From: Zanthoxylum bungeanum
Taxonomy: Eukaryota; Streptophyta; Magnoliopsida; Sapindales; Rutaceae
DNA: 64,000 nt
Direction of reading: 5' to 3'
NCBI GenBank assembly: GCA_019454045.1
Contig: SKCR01018444.1
Location: 243,279-307,278 of the forward strand
Part shown: positions 44,361-57,043 of the stretch, one piece after another
Position numbering within the stretch: the stretch's first letter is position 1
How the letters are laid out: each line of letters begins with the position of its first letter
The notes under the pieces: generated by a model
Told to the model about the DNA's origin: nothing
The model's database searches: none
The model's input: the letters and a program-made list of their open reading frames with translations, nothing else
Program-made: the position numbers and the translations under genes

Positions 44361-45602
44361 TGTTGGACAATTATGACCATAGCGTCACTATTTGTAAAAG
44401 ACATTGTGTTTTTGTACAAATTAATTATGTAGCAATGTAAATTGCCTTTAATCATTTCGTAATTAGATTACTTAAATGTGTGAATGATGAAAGTCCTTAT
44501 GATTAGTTCCGGATTGATAAGATATGAGACAGTATCAATCCATAAAGGTTTAATCATTAAATATCCCTAGTCATAGTATTATCGAGACTGGACATCGATA
44601 ATGTGGAATAGAATAGTATTGCACTTGTGCGTGTTATGGAAGCGTAACAACATAATTCTCATGTATTTAAGTATTGGATACTTATGCAAGTGTGATAGGT
44701 GGTTGTGTTTTACCGATGGTATGGAAAACAGCTTCGCTCTGGATAGACCCCGCGAAATCCCATTGGTAGTATGACTATGTGTCTATGGGAATCCGCATCA
44801 GGGTAGGTGTATTTGGTCTTAACCTGAGACTTGCACCGCTAGTACTTGCGACAATCAATACACTTTGGTTCGTTAATTTGGAATTAGCAAACCCGAGCCC
44901 GGGATTGTTTGCGAGCGCATTCGCATTTCGAATTCGAGTGCGGCACGCAAGTCACATCAAGCATCAAATCGCTAGTCACATCAACCGTCAAATCATTAAG
45001 CACTTTGAGTGATGTGATAACTTGTCACTTGATTGATTGAGTGATATGACTTGATGGAAGTAGATGGATAAGCTTTTAAAGCTTGTACTTAATTGACTTT
45101 TTGGAAAAGGAAATTTGGTATATGTTTAATTGTTTTTAGAAAACAATTATCTAATACACATTTCCATCTCTCTCTCTCCTTGGTTCACGAAAATTGGAGC
45201 CAAAATTCTCTTCCTCTCTCTTTCGGCATAACAGGCCATTTCCCTTCTGTTTTTCTGGTTTTGGACCGAAAATGAAGGAGAAGATAATGGTGATTTTGTG
45301 GCAAAATTACCTAGTGCTAGCACACCAAAGGGTACATACAAAGGTGATAGGGAACTCACTTCATGAGCTTGGAATCACCATCAACCAAAGCTTGGAGCTT
45401 GGAGAAACAATGGAGATCATTAAGCCAAATTTTGAGGACTGAAAAATCTGCCACTGCCGTGACTTGGAGGAGGCAGAAAGTTGATTTTTGTTGTCCACCG
45501 CATCACTCAACCGCTCGATGTAAGTATTCCGCAACTTCGTTGATTGTATTCACATGTGTTTTATGCTTGTTATTCGATCCTCGGGACCGTAGAACTCCAA
45601 CA
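44361..45602 (+). mobile_element. Copia A LTR with internal deletion, shared by two elements
   Basis: Starts TGTTGGACAATTATGACC and ends ACTCCAACA. It is 1,242 bp, about 820 bp shorter than 51424-53486. The missing part lies between the words CAATACACTTTGGTT and ATTTGGAATTAGC. It is preceded by a purine tract and pol end and followed by a primer site, so it serves as 3' LTR to the left stub and 5' LTR to the next element. Confidence 0.9.
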
Positions 45603-45603
45603 A

Positions 45604-45615
45604 TGGTATCACAAC
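45604..45615 (+). other. Primer binding site, copia A plus-strand element
   Basis: TGGTATCACAAC, a diverged form of TGGTATCAGAGC, two bases after the LTR end. Confidence 0.8.
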
Positions 45616-47990
45616 GGAGTAAAAGTATGAAACTTGACTTAGGGTTAAAATTTGGGTAAATTGATTTTGAGCATGATTTGGTTAAATTGTTTGATTGAAT
45701 ATGTTTAAATGATATTTAATTGAAGATTGATTGGATCAATTTCAAGAAAAACTGTTTGGAACAAATTTCCCGAAATATCTTAGCTTGGCCGAGAATTAGA
45801 GAAGCCCTAATGTCTTGGATTTTGATTTTTTGATTCATTGGATGAGTTGGAATCATGTTGGGAGTATTGATTTAATGTTGAATTGGATTTAATTGGATTG
45901 AATTTGATTTGGACATAAAATCCCCTCCATTGCCAAGACTTGAAGAAGCATGAATGGGTTTGATTTTTTGATAAAATGTGTTGGACATGTTTTGTTAATG
46001 ATAAGCATGATTAATTGTACAAATTTGTGTTTTGGAAATATTGAATTGGGTAATTAATTGTGTAATACACTTTAGTTTAATTAAATATGAAATTTGGAAT
46101 TTTTTGTGTTTAATTAAATGGGCTTAAATTGGATTTGGGCTTGTAATGTTGTAAATGGGCTTATTGAGCTTGGTTGTACCAAGATGGGTTTAGGCTAAAT
46201 TGGTTGGATCCAATTGGGCCCAAAACCGCTTCCATAAAGCCCAAATGCGACTAATGGACCTTAATATTTAATTGGGCCTAATGGGCCTAAATTGATTTCT
46301 AGGCTTATGGGGTTACTCCTTGATTGGGCTTTGGTTATTGGGTTTGACCCAAGTTGACCAAAAGCCCACGCCTTAAAGAAATTAATTAAAAGCCCATAGG
46401 ACTTTAATTAAATAAACGTTGGACGTTAATCGGGCTTTGAGACCCGTAACGATTAAATTTGGAATTTAAGTCGTAAAGGTTCGTTAATAAAGTGTAGTAT
46501 TTATTTTGGAATTAAATATTGGATTAGTATTAAACACATATTAAATTGGATTTAATGTTGTAGTTTAATTTAATTCAAGAATTCGTACTTTGAGTACTTA
46601 TTCGCAAAACGAGTTTGACTCGCTCAAAATCAAATCGTTGTTTGAACATTGGATGGTCATTAATTATCAGATTAATTAATTTGATTAGATTGATTGATAG
46701 CATGCTTGTGTGAATACATGGTTGTGATGCATGAATAATGTATATCGGATGGATATTAGATGGGTGGGGCAATTTTAGAAATTGTTGTAATAAATTTAGA
46801 ATTTATTAATTAGACCTGCGTGTCCAGCCTATTACCTTCATACTCTTTGTATTTCTCTTCTAACCTATTCCCCTCAATGTAAATGAGGTTTCTTTAGAAG
46901 TGTAATGTAACGGGTAGAAGTAATACATGTGCTAGCGGGAGAGACGAAAGAGAGAGATTTGATCTAGGATCAATGTGTTAAGTATCCATCCGCATATCAT
47001 TATTATTTTATTTATACGCGTTTATTATGTGTTTAGAATGCATGTTTAAGGGTGTATGATGATGAGACCTTAACAAAGATAATAAATTGGTTGCCAATTT
47101 GCACGCGAAAAACCCTCACAAAATATTAAGCATTTTTCCTTCCATTGAGTGATTCTTACTTAAGATCCAAGACTGGAATTGGTTTGTTGGCCAAAGTCAA
47201 GACCTTTGTCCATTGAGGATGTGTTTGAATCACGAGAGCTTTGTTCCATATTGGTGTCTTGTCCAAGTTGTGGTTTGTTGACCAAAGTCAAGACCACTTC
47301 TTGTCCATCGACATTGATTACGAAGCTTTCCATGGTCAATGGGTTCAATTTAACTGGGATCACTAAGTTTGTTGTGCCAAAGCCAAGGCTTAGTTGATTC
47401 AGAGGAAAAATGTTAGGCAATATATTGGATATATTGGCATATATAAGATATATGTTTCAGACTTGGATGTTCCCCTACTGGATCTAAGAATTGGATGGGA
47501 TCCAATTGATCTTAGAGATCTACCTAGTTAATTATCATACAATTTGTTGGCCAAAGTCAAGATTGTGTGACATTTAACGGGATCATAGCCCACTAGGAAA
47601 CACGGTTTCCCGAGTACTCGACAGAGGGTTAGAGGCTCGCCGAAAAATAATGGGAGGCAAGAATTAAATTTGCAATATTGGTTTAATTACTTGCCATACG
47701 CGCTCAATCAAAAAATCATTTCGTCAAATAAATTAAATTTTAGTTGGACTAATATTTAAAACGTTGTTTTATAAAACAGTTGGACTGTATTCAAACTATT
47801 AAATTATAGTTGATCAAATAGTTGGAATATAGTAATCATTATAATAAATAGTACCTAAATCGTTGATTAAATAGTTGGACTATTAGAATCAAGATAAAAT
47901 TGAAAGATTGACATTTAAAACATAATCCTAGGGAAAATGTATTTAAATGGTTTAATTTTCAAATTGGGAATAAAATTTCAGGATGGTCCT
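45616..47990 (+). other. Copia A long leader (plus-strand element)
   Basis: About 2.4 kb without a sense ORF. It holds an AT-rich part, a TGGGC/GCCCA cluster (46120-46450), and a segment with three copies of the reverse of TCTTGACTTTGGCCAACAAA (47183-47202, 47274-47293 with one change, 47543-47562). An 86-codon antisense frame (47420-47160) coincides with a related open stretch in the copy at 1-311. Matches 1-1853 and 57990-60040 in reverse. Confidence 0.7.
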
Positions 47991-48560
47991 GGGAACTAAT
48001 AAGTTACTTTATTTGATAAAATAACATATTAGGCCTAAGCCCGGAGTTAAGTAAATAAGTGGAACATGATATTTGGAATATTCATGTGATAATAACTTTA
48101 GTGCTTAATCCATTAAACTTGCCAAGTAGACTCCTTAATTTCATTGTCAGAACTAAGGATTAGATCCTTAAAGTATGATAATGAAATTGAAGGATCTTCA
48201 TCGATCAATTCTTAGATCTTAGAAGTACAAATTGCAATAATAAACTCTTGGAGAGTTAATGACTTTTCTCAAGGAGACAAAGTCAAAGTTTGCAATAAGG
48301 CAAGTAGCGCAAGTCGCACCTTACTTCGATATTCTAGAAGGCCAAGGCTTGGCCAAAGGCTTCTGGAATGTGGAAAAGGGCAAAGGCAAAATCATTATAA
48401 TCTTTTGGGAAGATAAAGGATATATCCCAAAATGTTTGGCTAAAATTGTAGCAAACGGGATCGCGGAAGCGTGACTGCCGTTTGAACAAAGCAGACATGA
48501 AGGAATTGAATAACGAGCAAGGCTCTGACTTCAAATATGTTTGTCATAAATATGTTCACT
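47990..48560 (+). pseudogene. Copia A gag remnant
   Basis: Decayed gag. The 48259-48474 frame (MTFLKETKSKFAIRQVAQVA, then FWNVEKGKGK) aligns with the better preserved reverse copy at 57380-57044, which keeps the zinc knuckle. In this copy the knuckle near 48430-48490 is shifted and has lost its pattern. Confidence 0.7.
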
Positions 48561-51423
48561 ACTAGTATTAAAACTGGATTTTAGATACTTAGTGTGATAC
48601 ATAAATATGTACTGATGTGCAGAATCTGCTATGAGCAGGATATTGACTTCAGATTGAGTTTAATCTGTGAATTGGAAACGGGACGAAAGTCGCTGTTTTA
48701 ACCGTAGATACGTAAGTTTAGGAACTACCCTTGGGTGTGTACCTAAATTTGGAAACTGTTATAATATAACTAGTTTGACTAGAAACATTATCTTTGTATC
48801 AGTGTATAATCCGTTGCGGATGTACCTTTATATTCTAGAACACTAAAGTGTTTATTATATAAAGATGATATTGAGATAAACACATTAGATGTGAATAACA
48901 GAATTTATATTTTGAATATAAATAAACCTCAAACGTAAAACATGACAAACAAATAGCTCAAACTGATTTAATCAGTTGAAACTTAGTTGTGGCATTGTTG
49001 TCTGGGACACAATTAAACAAGACTCGTATATCCACACTTTCGAAGAGTGGGTACTAGGACTGATTTGATTCCAATCAAATAAAGTCTACGAATCTAGTTT
49101 ATTGGGCAAAGTGCCTAAAACACTATTTACTTGGTAAAAGTGTAAATGCCACTGATCTGTTAGCCCTAGTTCATAGTGAAGCAAGTGGGCCCATGTCTAG
49201 CTAGGCTAGAGGTGGATATGAATATTTCGTGACCTTTACGGATGTGGCATCGCGTTATGGTTATGTATTTCTTTTGAAACACAAATCGGAAACTTTTAAA
49301 GTTTCGACACGAAATAGACAAACAGATCGGCTAAAGTATTAAACCATCACGGTTGGATCATGATGAAAATACTTAAGCGATAAGTTTCTCAAATAATTGA
49401 AAGAGTATAGTATTCTTTCAATGAGGACTCCTCCCGGAACACGTCATTTTAAAGGTGTGTCCGAACAGAGTAACCAAATTTTGTAGGACATGATAAGGTT
49501 AATCATGAGTTGCTCTGAGCTACCATTTCCTTCAATGGATACGCATAAACAGTGCAGAACATATTTTGAATAAGGTTCCATAAAAATCTTTTTGACAGAC
49601 TTAATATTAGATATGAAGAGGAAAGAAACCAGGTTTCTCATTCCTGAATATTTGGGAATGCTAGGCATATGTTTGGATGATACCAAACTAAAACCCAAAT
49701 TGGATAAGTGCCAATTGTAGGTTATCCTAGGGATACCAAAGTATAGTACTTATACAACTCACTAGAGAACAATTTAATTATTGCTCGCCATGCGGTCTTC
49801 CTAAAAGGAATACCTATATGCAGTGGTAAGTGGGAGGAAAGTAAAAATCTATGAAAATCTGAGTAATACTGTTCCAGGCACCGATTCCTTAATGTAACAT
49901 AAATAGTTCATCAAGGATGAAACTATACCATTAATCTTCGAATATACAAGAACTTCGTATGTCGAAGAGAGTCAGAAAATAACCTGGGGTATGGGTTTCT
50001 GATCTCACCTCATAAGATGTTAATCTTATTGAGGAATACCAACTGACTACATATGAGGAAATGATACAAGGTATCAACTGCCTATTATGGCAAAGTGCCA
50101 TGAATCCGAAATGGATTCCATGTATACCAACTAAGTTTGGATACTAGTTGTCGTACCGAAAGGCATAATGCCTATTGGTACTATATAAGTCTTCAAGGAA
50201 GACATACATGGATGGCAACATACCAACGTATAAAGCTAGGCTTTTAGCGGAAAGGTATCGTTATCAACATTGTGTCGATTACGATTCAACCTTTTACCTG
50301 TTGCCACGGTAAATCCATTTGGATAATGCTTGCTAATGCTGCATGTTTCATTTATGAAATATGATAGCTTAACGGGAAAATTGCTTTCCTGAAAAGGAAA
50401 CCTTTTGGAGGATGTTTACAACATCCTGACGGTTTTGTCGTACCAAAACTAGCAAACAAGGTTTGCAGGTTATTCGATCCATGTTTGGATTGAAGGAAAC
50501 ATTAAGTTCTTGGAATTACCGTTTTGATGTAATCATAATAGTTTATGATTTAATTCAAAACGAAATGATTCTTGTGTATATAAGGAGGTTAGTGGGAGCG
50601 CACTGACAATAAATGTCTTATAAAATAATGATAATATGTCATTTCTTGGAAATGATATTCCCATAAAACAATCGACGAAAGCTTGGCTTTCGAGAAAAAT
50701 TCTCCTTAGAATTCTTGGGAGAAACAACCTTTATTCTAGGAATAAAGATCTACTGGGATAAATTTAAAGTTGTTAACACTCTCCGAGAACTCGTACATTG
50801 AAAAATGTACGCGACCTGGTGTCTCATACGCTTTGAGCATATGGATTCACAATCAGGCTCCATGTGATAGTCACTGGATTGATGTTAAGAACATCCTTTA
50901 GTATCTTAGAGAAATAAGGATGCAATCTAACACTATGAAGATGGAGAACTTCAAGTGACTAGAATCACTGCTGCAAGTTTCCAAACCGATAAAGACGACT
51001 AAAAGTCGCAACAACGGTACTATACAGTTTGAATAGCGGAACAGTGAGCTGGAAATCTTCCAAGCAAGATACTGTTACCGAATAAACAACAAATACGGGT
51101 TATTACTGCAGCTAAGGCAGCAATAAAAGCCATTTGGGTCGATAATAAATCTAATTAGATTAGATATAGTTCTATTAGCAGCTGAGCTAGGCTTCAGCGC
51201 AAGCTAAAGAATTAATGGTCTCATCAACGATCCAGATACATACTTCGATCTTCATCTGATTCGTTCGAATCATACATCATGGTGATGTGATGATCGAATA
51301 AATCGCATCAGATGATAATCATGAAAATCCACTGACGAAAGCCTTTCCTCAGCAATTTGAGCCAACCGTACATAGTTCGGGTGTCAGACACTCGAGTGAC
51401 TGGCTATAGGCCAAGTGGGAGAT
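48561..51423 (+). pseudogene. Copia A pol remnant (integrase, RT, RNase H)
   Basis: No long ORF, but broken motifs follow the copia order: ALVHSEASGPM and YEYFVTFTDVASRYGYVF (integrase core, about 49160-49280), PPGTRHFKGVSEQSN (Glu region, about 49430), GNLLEDVYNILT (RT, about 50400), and the RNase H end up to GWL-like codons at 51400. The purine tract AAGTGGGAG at 51413-51421 ends it. Much more decayed than the pol stub at 43781-44346. Confidence 0.8.
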
Positions 51424-53486
51424 TGTTGGACAATTATGACCCATAGCGTCACTATTTGTACAGATCATGGTGTTGTTATACAAATTAACTATGTGACAAA
51501 GGAGATTGTACTTTTATCATTTGTGATTAGATCACCAAGATGTATAAATGATAGGAGGTCCCTATGATTTGTTTCTGGATTGAGATGATATGAGACAGTA
51601 TCAATCCAAGAAGGATAAATCATTAAATATCCCTAGTCAGAGTATTATCGAGATTGGACATCGATAATGCGTAAAAGACTAGTATTACACTTGTGCGCGT
51701 TGTGAGGGCATAACGGCATAGTTCTCAGATATTTTGGTATAGGATACTCATGCAAGTGTAATAGGAGGTTGTGTTTTACTGATGGTACGGGAAACGGCTT
51801 CGCTCTGGATAGACCCCTCGGAATTCCATTGGTAGTATGACTATGTGTCTATGGAAGTCCGAAATCAGGGTAGGTGTATTTGGTCTTAACTTGAGACTTG
51901 CACCGCTAATACTTGTGACAATCAATATACTTTGGTTTTGGTCGTCCAGGGCTTTAACAGGTTCTGTTTACGCCTCTGCTGGGTATATTGAGAATCGTAG
52001 TGTGTTGGGTGTGATGTCAAGACGGAAGTATCACTCCAGTCATATGGAGATGATGATCGCGCAGGGATACAAAATTGGTTCTCTAAAGGGTTGCAACCAT
52101 CGGGATAATATGACTTGGTCATGATTGTCCGATAATAAAGAGACTAGTTGCTAGTGATCCGATATATGCTTCGTACGGGGCAGACACTGTACCAGCCCCA
52201 GGCCTTGCATGTGATCATCCGATACTGGATCGAAATACGCAATACAATGTATACTACGCCTGATATAGATCGCTTATTCCTGTATGCATGTTTCTGGAGA
52301 ATTGGGTAGGCATGGCGCTTTGCTAGAAGCCAACCTTGTCTTGTAAATCGGTAAAAACGTAGTATTAGGTACTTACGTGTTCGGATAGTCCGACGACCGA
52401 ATCTACTGCCAACATATCCGGGGATCTCATGGGTCGCTTCCCGAAGAATCACCGATGATGTATGACTCGCACTTTATTAATATGGGATTAATTAGTAGGG
52501 AGAGAAAATTAATCTGGGATTAATTACGGAGATATTTTATCTGGGATAAAATATCATAGAAAGAGAGAAAATGATTAATTTGGAATTAAACGATAAATTA
52601 ATATATTCGATATATTAAACAAAATTAGATTTCGACGCGGAATTAAAATTAGATTTTAATTCGGGCGAATGAGTTAATTTAGAATTAATTCGTTAGCGAC
52701 GTGAATAGTGATTTCGCTAGGCATAATCATTTAATTACGTCGCAATAGAAAATTCATTAATTTGGAATTAGCGAACCCGAGCCCGAGATTGTTTGCAACC
52801 GTATTCGCATTTCAAATTCGAGTGCGGCACGTAAGTCACAACAAGCGTCAAATCGCTAGTCACATCAATCGTCAAATCATTGGTCACTTTGAGTGATGTG
52901 ACAACTTGTCACTTGATTGATTGAGTGATATGACTTGATGGAAGTAGATGGATAAGCTTTTAAAGCTTGTACTTGATTGAATTTTTAGAAAAGGAAATTT
53001 GGTATATGTTTAATTGTTTTTAGAAAACAATTATCCAATACACATTTCCATCTCTCTCTCTCCTTGGTTCACGAAAATTGGAGCCAAAATTCTCTTCCTC
53101 TCTCTCTCGGCATAACAGGCCAGTTCCCTTCTATTTTTCTGGTTTTGGACCGAAAATGAAGGAGAAGATAATGGTGATTTTGTGGCAAAATTACCTAGTG
53201 CTAGCACACCAAAGGGTACATACAAAGGTGATAGGGAACTCACTTCATGAGCTTGGAATCACCATCAACCAAAGCTTGGAGCTTGGAGCAACAATGGAGA
53301 TCATCAAGCCAAATTTTGAGGACTGAAAAATCTGCCACTGCCGTGACTTGGAGGGGGCAGAAAGTTGATTTTTGTTGTCCACCACATCGCTCAACCGCTC
53401 GATGTAAGTATTCTGCAACTTTGTTGATTGTATTCACATGTGTTTTATGCTTGTTATTCGATACTCGGGACCGTAGAACTCCAACA
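51424..53486 (+). mobile_element. Copia A 3' LTR, plus-strand element
   Basis: Full-length 2,063-bp LTR, TGTTGGACAATTATGACCC to ACTCCAACA, ending directly at the start of an inverted LTR fragment. It contains the conserved AACGGCTTCGCTCTGGATAG stretch near 51793 and an AT-rich block at 52470-52700 with repeated ATTAATTTGGAATTA. Small ORFs inside are shadows. Confidence 0.92.
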
Positions 53487-54178
53487 ATAATCGGATATTA
53501 TCCCGATAGCTGCAGCATACAAGAGTACCAGTTTCGTATCATGCGTGATCATCATCTCCATATGACTGAAGAGATACATCCATCTTGACATCAGACCCAA
53601 TACACTATGATTCTCAGTATACCCAGAAAAGGCGTACACAGAACCTGTTAAAGCTCCGGCCGACCAAAACCAAAGCAAACTGATTGTCGCAAGTATTAGC
53701 GATGCAAGTCTCAGGTTAAGACCAAATACAACTACCCTGATTCGGATTCCCATATACACATAGTCATACTACCAATGGGATTTCGAGGGGTCTATCTAGA
53801 GCGAAGCTGTTCCTGGTCCAACGGCTAACAGAATCTCCTATCACACTTGCATAATTATCCAATACTTAAATATATGAGAACTATGCCGTTAAGCTTCCAT
53901 AACGTGCACAAGTGTAATACTAGTCTATTCTGCATTATCGATGTCCAGTCTCGATAATACTACGACTATGGATATTTAATGATTAAACCTTTTGTGGATT
54001 AATACTGTCTCATATCTTATTAATCCGGAACTAATCATAAGGACTTTTATCATTTATATAACCAAGTAATCCAATTACAAATGATAAAAGTGCAATTTCC
54101 TTTGTCACATAGTTAATTTGTACAAAGAACACCATGTCTTTTACAAATAGTGATGCTATTGGTCATAATTGTCCAACA
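53487..54178 (-). mobile_element. 3' LTR of the minus-strand copia A element, first 692 bp
   Basis: Starts TGTTGGACAATTATGACC at 54178 on the minus strand and matches 61264-61970. The remaining 1.2 kb are missing: the plus-strand array is joined here instead. A small deletion of about 15 bp occurs right at the junction relative to the 5' LTR. Confidence 0.88.
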
Positions 54179-55454
54179 ATCTCCCACTTGGCCTATAGCC
54201 AATCACTCAAGTGTCTAACACCTGACTATGTACGGGTTGCTCAAATTTCTGAAGAGAAACATCTTTCGTCAGTGGATTTATAATGTTATCATCTGATGCG
54301 TTTTATTCGATCATCACATCGCCATGATGTATGATCCGACGAATCAGATGAAATAGTTGAAGTATATACTTAGATCATTGATGAGTCTGTGGTTCCTTAG
54401 CCTGCGCTGGAGCCTAGCTCAGCTGCAAATAGAACTACACCTAATCCAATTAGGATTATATAGATCCAAAATGCTTCTTTTGCTACCTCAGCTGCAGCAA
54501 TGTTCCGCTTTTGTTATTTATTCGGAAACAATATCTTCCTTGGAAGATTTCCAGCTCACTGTTCTGTTATTTAAACTAAATATGTACCTTATTGCGACTT
54601 AAAGTCATCTTTTTCAGTTTGGAAACTTGCAGCGGTGAACCTAGTCACCTCAAGTTCTCATTTCCCTATATTTCCAGAAAGCATTCTTAGTTCGTCCAAG
54701 ATACTCAAGGATGTTCTTTCGATCAATCCAGTGACTATCACTTGGATTGGCTTTATAGCGTCTACATATTTTCAAAGCATATGAGACATCAGGTCACATA
54801 CATTTAAAAAACGTAAGAACTCTGAGAGAGTGTCAGCAGCTTTCTAGATCTATCCCAGTAGATCTTTATTCCTAAAATAAAGCCTGCTTCTCCCAGGTAT
54901 TCTATGGAGAATTTTAATGAAAGCCAAGCTTTCACCGATTATATTATAGGAATGTTATTGCTAAGAAGCAATACATCATCAATTTATAGGACATTCACTG
55001 TCAGTGCGCTCCCACTAACCTTCTAATATACACAGGAATCATATTTTTTTTTGAATGAAATCATATACCATTATGATTACATCAAAACACGGGTTCCAAG
55101 AACGATATGCTTGCTTCAATCCATAAATAGATCGATTTAACTTGCAAACCTTGTATGCATGTTTTGGCACAACAAAACCGTCAGGATATAGTAAACATCC
55201 TCCAAAAGGTTTTCGTTAAGAAAGGTGGTTTTGACATCCATTTGCCAAATGAAATATACAGCATTAACAAGTATTATCCAAATGGATTTAATCATGGCAA
55301 GAAGTGAAAAAATTTCGTCGTAGTCGACACTATGTCGTGGACGATATCCTTTCTGTACAAGCCTAGATGTGTACATTTGTATGTTGCCATCCATGTATGT
55401 CTTCCTTGAAGACTCATTTAGTACCAATAGGCACAATGCCTTATGGTACATCAA
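54179..55454 (-). pseudogene. Copia A minus-strand element: RT and RNase H remnants
   Basis: The purine tract (54180-54193) and RNase H end come first, then broken RT. The 55454-55137 frame includes SRLVQKGYRPRHSVDYDEIF, AMIKSIWIILV and IWQMDVKTTFLNENLLEDVY, the N-terminal half of copia RT. No catalytic YVDD is left in frame. Mirrors 50200-51423. Confidence 0.8.
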
Positions 55455-57043
55455 CTAGTGTCCAAACTTGGTTGGTATACATGGAATCCATTTCGGATAT
55501 CATGGCACTTTTCCATAAAGGGATTCGATACCTTGTATCACTTCCCCATACGTAGCTGGTTCGTCTTCCTTAATAAGATTGATATCTACATGAGATGAGA
55601 TCGAAAACCCATACCTCATAGGTTATTTTCTGAATCTTTTCGACCTACGTGGTTCTTCTGTATTCGAAGATTATTGGTACAGTTTCATCCCTGATGAACT
55701 GTTGGTGTTCCGTGAGGACTCGGTGCCTGGAATAGTATTACTCTGAATTTCATCGAGTTTTACTTTCTTCCCACTTACCACTGCATATAGGAATTCCTCT
55801 TAGGAAAACCGCATGGAGAGCAACAATTACATTGTTCTCTTGTGAGTTGTATAAGTACTATACTTTGATTTCCCTAGGACAACCTACAAATAGACACTTA
55901 TCCGATTTGGGTTCTAGTTTGGTACCATCCAAACATTTAGCATATGCCCAGCATTCCCAAATCTTCAGGAATTAGAAACCCGATTTCTTTCCTGTTCATA
56001 TCTAATATGAAGTCTGTCTAACAGATTTTTATGGAACCTTATTCAAAATAAGTATTGCACTGTATAATGTGTATCCTCATAAGGAAATTGGTAGCTCAGA
56101 GCGACTCATCATTAACCTTACCATGTCTAACAAAGTTCTATTTCTCTTATCGGACACACCGTCAATTTGAGGTGTCCCGGGAGGAGTCTACTATGAAAGA
56201 ATACTATACTCTTTCAAGTAATCTTAAAACTCATATGTTTAAGCATTTTACACTATGGTCCGACCGTAATGTTTTTAATACTTTTACTGGTCTGTTTTCT
56301 TACTTCGTGTCGAAACTCTTTGAATATATCAAAAGTTTCCGATTTATGTGTCTTAAGATACACATAACCATAACGCGATGTAACATCCGTAAAGGTTACG
56401 AAGTACACATAACCACCTCTAGCCTAGCTAGACATGGGCCCACATACGTCACCATGAATGAGGGCTAACAGCTCGGTGGCACTTGCACTTTTACCTCGTA
56501 AAAGGTGTTCTAGGCACTTTGCCTAATAAACTAGATTCATAGACATCATTTGAATTAGAATCAAATCTGTCCTAGTATCCACTCTTCGAAAGTGTGGATA
56601 TACGAATCTTGTTTAATGTGTCCCAGACAACAATGCCACTTTTAAGTCTCAACAGATTTATTCAGTTTGAGCTTTTGTTTGTCATATTATATGTTTGAGA
56701 TTCATTTATATTCTAAATATAAATTATGTTATTCACATCTAATGTGCTTATCTCAATATCATCTTTATAAACAAAACACTTAGTGTTCTAGAATATAAAG
56801 GTATACCCGCAACAGGTTAAAATAGATATAGAGATAATGTTCATAGTCAAACTAGATACATTATAACAGTCTCCTAATTTAAGTACATGCCCAAAGGGCA
56901 GTTCCAAAACTTAGGTTTCTATGGCCAAAACAGCCACTCTCGTCCCATTTCCAACTCATAGGTCGATCTCATCTGAAGCCAGTCTTCTGCTAATCAGCAG
57001 ACCCCGCACATCAATATATATATTTATGTACCACATTCGGTAT
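55455..57043 (-). pseudogene. Copia A minus-strand element: integrase remnants
   Basis: No surviving ORF over 60 codons in sense. Near 56180-56090 the minus strand reads PPGTPQIDGVS followed by TLLDMVRL-like codons, and near 56450-56300 the core start with SRYGYVYL-like codons. Plus-strand frames at 56055-56468 are shadows. Confidence 0.7.

Noticed and set aside
45093..45659. Overlapping ORFs repeated at 53031-53588
   Set aside because: Present in both copies only because both are copia A LTR U5 sequence; both strands open and the frames are not kept in the other LTR copies.
44361..53486. Flanking 5-bp target duplication of the plus-strand copia A element
   Set aside because: GAGAT on the left belongs to the purine tract of the preceding stub and ATAAT on the right differs, so there is no duplication.
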